This document shows, piece after piece, positions 24,666 through 32,500 of a stretch of DNA of 42,289 nucleotides. The first letter of the stretch is position 1; every line of letters begins with the position of its first letter. Below the pieces are notes generated by a model that saw only the letters and a program-made list of their open reading frames with translations, was not told the origin of the DNA and searched no databases. The position numbers and the translations under genes were made by a program. The DNA is from a virus. Location: IMG/VR virus record IMGVR_UViG_3300021197_000307, positions 1-42,289 of that record; one strand, written 5' to 3'.

Positions 24666-25121
24666 ATGACTTTTAAACTATCACAACGTAGCCTTGACCG
24701 AATGGAAGGCGTAGACGAGCGTCTAGTTGCCGTTGCTAAAGCAGCGATAGGCCATACAAACACAGATTTTGGCGTAATCTGTGGACTGAGAACCATCGAA
24801 GAACAGCGTGAACTCGTAGACAAGGGTGCATCGAAGACGATGAAGTCCAAGCACATAGAGGGCCGCGCTCTTGACCTCATGGCCTATGTTGGTTCGCGGG
24901 GATCGTGGGAGTTGAATCTTTATGATGACCTTGCGGATGCTGTGAAGCAAGGAGCTATTGACGTAGGGGTTGCTGTACGGTGGGGCGCGGCTTGGCATAT
25001 TGATGACATCCGAGACTGGGATGGCACAATGGAGGAAGCCATGAACGCCTATGTAGACTTGCGCCGTAGTCAAGGAAAACGCCCATTCATCGACGGACCA
25101 CACTTTGAACTGATGGACTAA
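24666..25121 (+). CDS. M15-family peptidase endolysin
   Basis: Encodes 151 aa. GLRTIEEQRELVDKGASKTM, then SKHIEGRALDLMAY and DGPHFELMD, give the M15 zinc site: His63, Asp70 and His146, with Asp143 placed like the catalytic acid of T5 endolysin. These enzymes cut peptide bonds in peptidoglycan stems (L-Ala-D-Glu or D-Ala-D-Ala type). There is no signal peptide, so it needs the holin just upstream. ATG 24666 was chosen over a start at 24627 inside the holin gene. The length is normal for a single-domain lysin. Confidence 0.88.
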   Translation: MTFKLSQRSLDRMEGVDERLVAVAKAAIGHTNTDFGVICGLRTIEEQRELVDKGASKTMKSKHIEGRALDLMAYVGSRGSWELNLYDDLADAVKQGAIDVGVAVRWGAAWHIDDIRDWDGTMEEAMNAYVDLRRSQGKRPFIDGPHFELMD

Positions 25122-25163
25122 ACTATGAGTATGGTGTAGTACTTTAGTAAATGGAGACTTACG

Positions 25164-27011
25164 ATGCCTTTAAAGAAGCTACTGTTAAAAGCTGGTGTGA
25201 ACCGCGAAAACACACGTTATACGAGTGAAGGTGGCTGGTACGAGTGTGACAAAATTCGTTTTAGGCAAGGTACGCCCGAAAAGATAGGCGGGTGGCAACG
25301 TATATCTGCATCTACTTTCCAAGGTATTTGTAGGTCATTATGGAACTGGGTAACGCTTGGAAGTCAAAATTTAATTGGGGTTGGTACAAACCTTAAATTC
25401 TACATCGAAAACGGTGGGCAGTACAACGACATAACCCCCTTACGTGCTACAGTAACACTTACAAACCCGTTTGAGACTGTATCTGGGTCGCCCATTGTCA
25501 CCGTTACAGACGCCACTGGGGGGTATAAGGATGGAGACTTCGTTACTTTTAGTAATGCTACCGCTGTAGGCGGGCTTACTTTAAACGGCGAGTTTGAAAT
25601 AACTTTTACTGAGGCGGTCAACGAATACGCTATAACAGCAACGGCAAATGCAACCTCCAGTGCAACGGGTGGCGGCACAGTAACCGCGGCGTACCAGATA
25701 AACGTCGGCACCGGATTCGCTGTACCCGTTACTGGTTGGGGCGCGGCTGAGTGGGGTTTTGGTACGTGGGGTGTAGGAGAAACATCTATAGAATCTATCC
25801 GACTTTGGAGCCAATCTAATTTTGGAGAAGATTTAATTTTTGGCCCCCGCGGCGGCGCTATATATTATTGGGAAGCTGGCGCAGGGTTAAACAGCCGTGC
25901 AGTGGAGTTAAGCACCTTGTCGGGCGCATCTGGCGTACCAACAACACAAAACTTCTTAGAGATTTCCGATATTAACCGTTTTGTATTCGCTTTTGGTGCA
26001 AATGAGTTTGGCACATCTATAGTAAATCCCATGTTGGTGCGGTGGTCGGACCAAGGCAGCGCAATAAACTGGACGCCTTCCTCTACAGCACAAGCTGGGT
26101 TTCTCACGTTATCTCGTGGCAGTGAGATCGTTACATCGAAGCAAGCTCGTCAGGAAGTTCTAGTTTGGACTGATTCCGCTCTATATGCTATGCAGTACGT
26201 TGGCGCACCTGTTGTTTGGTCTGCGCAGCTTGTAGGTGACAACATATCTATTGCTGGACAAAACGCTGTAGCCTATTCAAACGGCGTAGCTTACTGGATG
26301 GGCAAAGATAAATTCTACAAATACGACGGGCGTACGCAACCTCTACGCTGCGACCTACGTAAGTTTATCTTTGACGATTTTAACACACAACAATATGACC
26401 AGATTGTTTCTGGTACGAACGAATCCTACCATGAAATATGGTGGTTTTACTGTTCGGCAGGGCAAACAGTGTCAGATCGTTACGTAGTATACAACTACCT
26501 AGAAGACGTTTGGTACTATGGAACCATGTCTCGTACCGCATGGTTAGATTCTGGCCTACGTGATAGCCCTCTTGCAGCCACGTATGACAGTAACCTCGTG
26601 AACCATGAACAAGGTGTAGACGATAACGCTGGGGCGGAAACTTTACCCATTCGCGCGTTTGTATCTTCCGCGGAATTTGATCTGGAAGACGGCCACCAAT
26701 TCGCATTTATTTGGCGTGTTCTACCGGACATTCGGTTCGACGGGTCTACAGCGGGTTCACCTAGCGCAACAATGACGTTGCTGCCGTTGGCTAACTCTGG
26801 TTCGGGGTACAACAACCCTACGTCTGAAGGAGGTAGTAACACTCGCACTATAACACGTACGGCTGTGTTACCTGTAGAAGAGTATACGGGGCAAATATAC
26901 ACTCGCGTGCGCGGTAGACAACTTGCAATGAAGGTAGAGTCCACAGAAGCAGGTGTTACATGGCAACTAGGAGCGCCTCGGATTGATATGCGTTCTGACG
27001 GGAGACGGTAA
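25164..27011 (+). CDS. Tail nozzle / stabilisation protein (P22 gp10-like)
   Basis: Encodes 615 aa. It begins LLLKAGVNRENTRYTSEGGW, CDKIRFRQGTPEKIGGWQRI, typical of the P22 gp10-type family that forms the nozzle under the adaptor ring. A WG-rich segment (GWGAAEWGFGTWGVGE, about 191-206) follows an inserted Thr/Val-rich domain at about 90-185. The second half (IRLWSQSNFGEDLIFGPRGG, WTDSALYAMQYVGAPVVW, YNYLEDVWYYGTMSRTAW) has strand and Trp patterns of a beta-propeller-like body. The inserted domain could be an Ig-like decoration. Confidence 0.8.
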   Translation: MPLKKLLLKAGVNRENTRYTSEGGWYECDKIRFRQGTPEKIGGWQRISASTFQGICRSLWNWVTLGSQNLIGVGTNLKFYIENGGQYNDITPLRATVTLTNPFETVSGSPIVTVTDATGGYKDGDFVTFSNATAVGGLTLNGEFEITFTEAVNEYAITATANATSSATGGGTVTAAYQINVGTGFAVPVTGWGAAEWGFGTWGVGETSIESIRLWSQSNFGEDLIFGPRGGAIYYWEAGAGLNSRAVELSTLSGASGVPTTQNFLEISDINRFVFAFGANEFGTSIVNPMLVRWSDQGSAINWTPSSTAQAGFLTLSRGSEIVTSKQARQEVLVWTDSALYAMQYVGAPVVWSAQLVGDNISIAGQNAVAYSNGVAYWMGKDKFYKYDGRTQPLRCDLRKFIFDDFNTQQYDQIVSGTNESYHEIWWFYCSAGQTVSDRYVVYNYLEDVWYYGTMSRTAWLDSGLRDSPLAATYDSNLVNHEQGVDDNAGAETLPIRAFVSSAEFDLEDGHQFAFIWRVLPDIRFDGSTAGSPSATMTLLPLANSGSGYNNPTSEGGSNTRTITRTAVLPVEEYTGQIYTRVRGRQLAMKVESTEAGVTWQLGAPRIDMRSDGRR

Positions 27012-27631
27012 TGCCCAACGAAATTGACAAAGTAGCGCCTCCTGCGCTTCCTCTTGCGCCAGAAACCTATGATCGACCTTTCATGGACCAAAACAACAAC
27101 GTATTACGTCTGTTCTTTAATAGGTTTGTCGGTTCAGTAAACACATTACTGAGCACCGATGACGGTGGTAAAGTTCTATATATGCCGTACGGAGTGTTCT
27201 ATAGCACTGTAGACCAAACAGCTTCGGCTGTTGACACAGGTTATGCCATTACATTTAATACTACACGAGCCAACAACGCGATAAGTATAGTGAGTAACTC
27301 TAGGCTTACAGTCGCAAACCCGGGAGTGTACCACTTAAAAACCACTTTGCAGCTAGAATCTACAAACAGTTCAACCAAAGCAGTTTCTGTATGGTTAAAA
27401 AAGAACGGTACGAATGTAGCTTATAGCGACCACGAGTACACTATAAGTGGTAACGGTAAGAAAGATATAGCCAACTGGAACGGGTCTATTGGCCTTGCGG
27501 CTGGCGATTATGTTGAAGTGTTCTGGTCTACAGACAACACTAACGTAGAGCTACATGCACATGCAGCAGCATCTCCAAGACCCGCGGTAGCATCAGCTTC
27601 TGTTGCAATGACCTTTGTAAGTAATGTATAA
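27011..27631 (+). CDS. C1q-like jelly-roll virion protein
   Basis: Encodes 206 aa, starting in a one-base overlap with the nozzle stop. The N-terminal 50 residues look like an attachment region (DQNNNVLRLFFNRFVGSVNT). Residues about 60-206 show a C1q/TNF-like pattern: NAISIVSNSRLTVANPGVYH, LKTTLQLES, KAVSVWLKKNGTNVAYSDHE, GLAAGDYVEVFWSTDNTNVE, and a final SVAMTFVSN. Such domains make trimeric knobs that bind ligands. Likely a tail tip or fibre knob attached to the nozzle. The fold is inferred from pattern. Confidence 0.7.
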   Translation: MPNEIDKVAPPALPLAPETYDRPFMDQNNNVLRLFFNRFVGSVNTLLSTDDGGKVLYMPYGVFYSTVDQTASAVDTGYAITFNTTRANNAISIVSNSRLTVANPGVYHLKTTLQLESTNSSTKAVSVWLKKNGTNVAYSDHEYTISGNGKKDIANWNGSIGLAAGDYVEVFWSTDNTNVELHAHAAASPRPAVASASVAMTFVSNV

Positions 27632-27632
27632 T
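27603..27632 (+). promoter_or_regulatory. Candidate promoter for the ACP-ketosynthase pair
   Basis: A perfect -10 TATAAT (27627-27632), overlapping the stop codon of the C1q-like gene, follows TTGCAA (27603-27608, 4 of 6 matches) with an 18-base spacer. Transcription would start near 27639, about 20 bases before the ACP ATG. The AGGTG ribosome site (27652-27656) lies in a weak 5-bp hairpin (GCACC 27637-27641 with GGTGC 27653-27657). The match is good but could be chance. Confidence 0.45.
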
Positions 27633-27660
27633 GTAGGCACCCTTAACAAATAGGTGCGAA

Positions 27661-27948
27661 ATGGACTTTTTAGAACTATTCGACGCTTGCGTCCGCGAAA
27701 CTAAACTTCACTTAGACGATTACACAAAACCCACAACGCTCGATATTTCCCTTAAAGAAGAAGATATTGGGCTGGATAGCCTAGATGTGACTCTTACTTT
27801 GGTGCTCATATCTGACATATACGGCATACCTGAAACGGAAGACTTCAACATTCCTGTAGGCTCCCTGCAAGAAGTACGAGATTATATGCTGGAAAATAAA
27901 CAGAAAGACTTTGATTCTGTAGAAGCTGCTATGGAGTCTGTCGCATGA
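27661..27948 (+). CDS. Acyl carrier protein
   Basis: Encodes 95 aa. ACPs carry growing acyl chains on a phosphopantetheine arm attached to a Ser in a DSL motif. Here EDIGLDSLDVTLTLV places that Ser at residue 40, followed by the usual helix II. The flanking helices (FLELFDACVRETKLHLDD and SLQEVRDYMLENKQKDFDS) fit the four-helix ACP fold. The stop overlaps the next start (ATGA), coupling it to the ketosynthase. No phosphopantetheinyl transferase is in the window, so activation would rely on the host. The length is slightly above a typical bacterial ACP (about 78 aa). Confidence 0.82.
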   Translation: MDFLELFDACVRETKLHLDDYTKPTTLDISLKEEDIGLDSLDVTLTLVLISDIYGIPETEDFNIPVGSLQEVRDYMLENKQKDFDSVEAAMESVA

Positions 27949-29081
27949 AATCTATCGTCAAGCGTGTTCCCATCTACTTATCTAAATTCTTCAGCACTTC
28001 AACCACTGACACAACTCTTGTGCCTGACATAGCCTTCCCGCAGCACGCGCATATTATACCGTCTACGTTTAGACGCGCTAAGTCTGGGTTAAAGTATCCT
28101 CCTCACACGTTACTAGAAACTGTAGTTACCCCTGAAGCGTTGAATTACGTTAAAGATAACCCTGTAAAGGGTAAAACAGGATTTATATTTGCTGCGGGCA
28201 ACCAAGGTTGGATGAGCAATAGTAACAGGTACGACAAAAACCCTGACGCCGAGCTGCACTACAAGGTCAAAGTTCCGTTTATCGTGCTGACAAACATATA
28301 CGCAGGGCGTATCGCAAGCATGTTTCACGTGCACGATCATGTATCTACGGACGCTAGCGCCTGTGCTTCGAGCCTAAAAGTTATGATGGACGTTCAAAAC
28401 TTGATGAACAATTTTGGGTTTGACCGTGTTATCGTGCTCAGTGGAGAAGATGCGGTTAACAACCTTACACTAGAGTTTTTTGGGGAAGCTGGAGCCAGCC
28501 TGCAGTACAAGGATGAAGATCAAATACGGCCTTCTGCCTTTGATAGCACCAACCAAGGGTTCTTCTTGGGACAAGGTGCTACACTATGTATATTTGAAAA
28601 AGACCACGTGGGGCTGAATAACCCCGAAGCTAGGTTTCTTGGAGCGTATACGTCTGCCGAAGACAATACAAACCCACTTGGGCAACGCCCCGATGGCGAG
28701 GGGTACTCTAAAGCAATTGAAGGTTCCTTACATGTAGCGGGGGTACGTAAGGAAGATATAACAGTAGTAAAGACTCACGGCACGGGCACTGCAGTCAACA
28801 ATAAGGCAGAGAAAGCGGCGCTAGAGCGTAGTCTTAAAAAGTTTGTCGCTACCTCATACAAACAACGAGTAGGGCATACGATGGGCGCTAGTGGGTTATT
28901 AGAGACAGGGCTGTTGCTAAATGACATGAAACGCGGTATTGTACCACAAATCCTCAATAGGACCGAAGACGACGACGTGTTCCTGTCCTACGATGCGCCA
29001 GCCCCACAAGGGCCATTCCTTAGTCTAGCCGCTGGCATGGGTAATATATACTCTGCGGCAATATTTTCTGCGGAGGTGTAG
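27945..29081 (+). CDS. Beta-ketoacyl-ACP synthase (KAS I/II-like)
   Basis: Encodes 378 aa. These enzymes join malonyl-ACP to an acyl chain. All catalytic residues are visible: Cys140 in STDASACASS, His278 in KTHGTGT, His311 in VGHTMGASG, and Lys306 five residues before that His, as in FabB and FabF. The segment PFIVLTNIYAGRIASMFHVH aligns with the usual strand and helix before the Cys. Two oddities: the usual N-terminal VVVTGxGxxSPxG strand is not recognisable, and the C-terminal GFGGxN loop reads GMGNIYSA. It overlaps the ACP gene by 4 bases. It is shorter than FabF (about 412 aa). The substrate is unknown. Confidence 0.85.
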   Translation: MKSIVKRVPIYLSKFFSTSTTDTTLVPDIAFPQHAHIIPSTFRRAKSGLKYPPHTLLETVVTPEALNYVKDNPVKGKTGFIFAAGNQGWMSNSNRYDKNPDAELHYKVKVPFIVLTNIYAGRIASMFHVHDHVSTDASACASSLKVMMDVQNLMNNFGFDRVIVLSGEDAVNNLTLEFFGEAGASLQYKDEDQIRPSAFDSTNQGFFLGQGATLCIFEKDHVGLNNPEARFLGAYTSAEDNTNPLGQRPDGEGYSKAIEGSLHVAGVRKEDITVVKTHGTGTAVNNKAEKAALERSLKKFVATSYKQRVGHTMGASGLLETGLLLNDMKRGIVPQILNRTEDDDVFLSYDAPAPQGPFLSLAAGMGNIYSAAIFSAEV

Positions 29082-29082
29082 G

Positions 29083-29550
29083 ATGCAAACTGTTGTAGAC
29101 AGCAAAGAAAGACCTCTACCAGCCCCTACGGTCATAACTACTGCGCTTGGAGAACTCGATCTCGGAAACATAACCCCCGCAGCAGCTATGGCTGGCATAG
29201 CCAAAGAGATGACTATGAAAGATACTGATATGGTGCAGATAGGCAATACCGTATTTATCGGACATCGGGGCAAAGGTGAGAACAAAGATTTGATGTGGGG
29301 CCGTGCGCTCAACATAGACACAGCTCAGAATTTTGTAGCTAACGGGTTAAAGTATTTTACGCACATGCAGAAAATAGGCGTCAAACGCTACGTATCTGAC
29401 TACGATGGGGCTATATACGATAGCGCGTTTAAGGCGTGGAAACGCTACGCAGACAAACTTGACACTAAAATTGCCGTGGGGCGTAAAGCTACCGGAGGGT
29501 CAAGAGCGTACGTAACCTTGGGCAAACTACCGTTGAATAGGACAACTTAA
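29083..29550 (+). CDS. Small protein after the ketosynthase, unknown
   Basis: Encodes 155 aa and starts 1 base after the ketosynthase stop. Segments NTVFIGHRGKGENKDLMWGR, ALNIDTAQNFVANGLKYFTH, GVKRYVSDYDGAIYDSAFKA and GGSRAYVTLGKLPL look like a small alpha/beta domain. I recall relatives in marine phages beside internal-virion genes; a GNAT-like fold as in T7 gp13-type proteins is possible but not shown. It lies 1 base before the giant protein gene, so it may be a virion or assembly protein, or act with the ACP pair. Confidence 0.65.
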   Translation: MQTVVDSKERPLPAPTVITTALGELDLGNITPAAAMAGIAKEMTMKDTDMVQIGNTVFIGHRGKGENKDLMWGRALNIDTAQNFVANGLKYFTHMQKIGVKRYVSDYDGAIYDSAFKAWKRYADKLDTKIAVGRKATGGSRAYVTLGKLPLNRTT

Positions 29551-29551
29551 T

Positions 29552-32500
29552 ATGTCGTTTGTTGCTAATATCGTTGAAGGTGCAGTCGATCTTGTCGGGG
29601 AAGTTGTTGGCGGTGCCGTTGATATTGTTGAAGATGCAGTCGGCGCAGTTGGTGACGCTGTTGAATGGGTAGTAGATGAGGTAGTCGAACCCGTTGTCGA
29701 AGGTGTCGGAGATGTAATTGAATCCGCCCTAGATGATCCTATTACTACTATAGCGAAAGTAGCGGCAGTTGCTACAGGGCAAACGTGGGCTATTCCAATT
29801 ATCGACGGTGCGTCTACTCTAGCTCAAGGCGGAGATATTGAAGATGCACTTAAATCTGCTGCGGTATCATATGCAGGTGGTAAGGTTGGCGACGTTGTAA
29901 GTACCTATGTTAACCCCACAATCGCAGATACTATAGCCAGCACGGGTATCGCTGAAGGCGCTAGTGATGCGGTCACTACGGTGGTACAAACGGCTGTGGC
30001 AGGTGGTACGGAAGCTGCGACTACTGCTATTATATATGGACAAGACCCACTAGACGCCTTTCTTGAAGGCGGTCTTAACTCTGCGGTGGGCGCTACTATC
30101 GGGCAGATCGCGGATACCCTAGATGATAAGTTCGGTGATACGATTGATGATACCGTCGATGGCGCTGCTGCTACGGTCGCTGATGGTGTTGATAGCGTTG
30201 TCACTGAAATTGCAGACGGAGTTAGCGACACTGCAGGAGCTATAATAGAAGGTAGCGGGTGGGAGAACCTACAAGACGGTGTAAAAGACATCGTCGTCGC
30301 GGGTGTGACTGCTGAACTTACTGGAGGGGAAATATCCGCTGCTCAAGTAGGTGGTATCGTAAGCAAGTACACAGGCGTTACAGATTTTGTATCAGATTTT
30401 ATAGACGAAAACACTAACATAGACGATGCTGGGGTTAAGATTCTTACCTCTGCAGTAACTAATGCTGCGAGTACGGCCATAGCAGGCGGCTCTACCGCTG
30501 ATGCTTTCTTTGGTACGCTAGATACTGCTGGCGCAGCGGCTCTAACAGAGGTCATAGATAAACCTGTAGACAAGTTTATTGATGATGTGTCTGGCACTAC
30601 AGCGAAAGTAGAAGCGGCGGCGGCAGCTCTTAGAGCCGCGGAAGAACAAGCAGCTACCGCTGCAAACGGGTTTAACGGGCTACGAGCCGACTTGAACAAC
30701 CGTATTCAAGAACAGACTCGACTTAGAGAGGTCTACAACGCCGCCCTAGATGCTCACAATGCAAACCCCAGCCAAGCTACAATAGACGCGCTTAATGCTG
30801 CGGCGGATACGTTTAACAATTACGCAGACGACCTCGATACGTATTACACCAGCACTAAGTCGCAAATGGATGCGTATAAGGCTGATTACGAAGCAGTAAT
30901 GCCTCAGCTTGATGACCTGCAATCAACATACGACCAAAACTCGCAATACCTATTATCTGATATAGCCAACCTCGACGCAGCTATGAAGCCCGTTTACACT
31001 GAGGCTAACAGAGTTATAGCTACCACACTGCGTCCCGGCATTGATGAAGATAAATATAGAGAACTCAACGGGCTAGATGCGGGTGAAGATGTCTATACGC
31101 ACTACTTAGGCAACATAAATGACGCACAAGTATTTGACCCTGCAGATTTAAACGAAGCCAACCCTGACGCTTTCGGCGACGGCTATACGTATGACGCAGC
31201 AACCAATCGGTATTACGTAGACACTCCCGGTGGGCGTCAAGAAGTCGATCCATACGCAGAATACGGCGCAGGGTCTACGACATATGACGCTCCAGAACTA
31301 TCTTCGCTTCGTAAAAAGGTAGCTCCCGCGACTCTTGGAACGCGTATTACCAAGGACATGAACAACATCTTAGGAGACTCCGCGCCTGTAGGCGGTGTGG
31401 TGCTACCGCAGCATTTCAAAGCCCTGCGGGATGCAGGGTACAATATTGTTGGGATTAAGAGTGGTTTGCTAGGTGGTAGGTTAGTAGACGGTACTCAAGA
31501 CTACGACGAGATGGTTCAAGAGTTTGAAGAGTATACCAAAAACTTGGCCGACGAAGAAGCAGTTATGAGTCAGGACGTGCTGGGTGATGTTGACCGCTCT
31601 GACGAGTTTGCAGCTAACCAAGCCGCGGCTGACGAAGCTGCGCTTATGAGCCAAGTCGTATACGATGAAGAAGCAAAAGAATACATACAGTCATTAGAGC
31701 CAGCAAAAGTCTACAGCGGCAGAGGGTTAGACCCAAGAGATTTTCTGACGTACACCGTTGATGGTACTATGCAAATTACGCCGCAAATTCAAAACATAAT
31801 ACAAGACGCGTTACAATACTCAGATGAGGATGTAGACCGATATTTTGCTGTAGGCAGTCCTTTAAACGCTGATAACATGAGTGGTATGGACTCCGCTGCA
31901 ATACAAAACGCGTTGATGGAGGAGGGTTACGAACCACTAGAAAACCGTTCTATCGGTACTATGGCCGCAGAGGCATACGCCGCGGAGTTAGCTAAAGACC
32001 CTAGCGACACACTGGCACCTGCCGAAGCCGTTGTTAAATCTTTTCTTGTAGGCGCTCCTGAAAATCTGTCGGAAATGCTTCGCGGTCTTGGTATCGGCAG
32101 TACAGCGTTGCGAAATGAAGCGCGTAATTACTTTGGGTATGGTGGTCTTAATGTACAAGACATACTCGAAACCACCACGGCGTTCTTAAACCCAAATTCC
32201 TACGCTACTGAAATGGAATTAAACGCCCTGATTGGTTCGGCAGTAACCGCGATAGACGCCGATAGTGCGGCACAACTGCAGTCTCGCATGGACAGTTTCG
32301 ACGGTAAAGACTCCGCTGTGCAATATGGCACAGAATATGTAGCAGACTTTTTAAGTAGTGTTGCCACCAACTTAGAAGATATGTTGTTTACTCCCGAACA
32401 GAAAGCGATACTAAACGCGTCGGGACTTGAAGGAGACAGTCTGTCAGACCTAAAATACTTTGGGGAAGACGGCAATTTAGTCGGTCTTTCAGGGCAGGTC

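Noticed and set aside
25122-25163. Short gap before the nozzle gene checked for a promoter, terminator or tiny gene
   Set aside because: Only a four-codon frame and no matching -35/-10 pair or stem-loop were seen.
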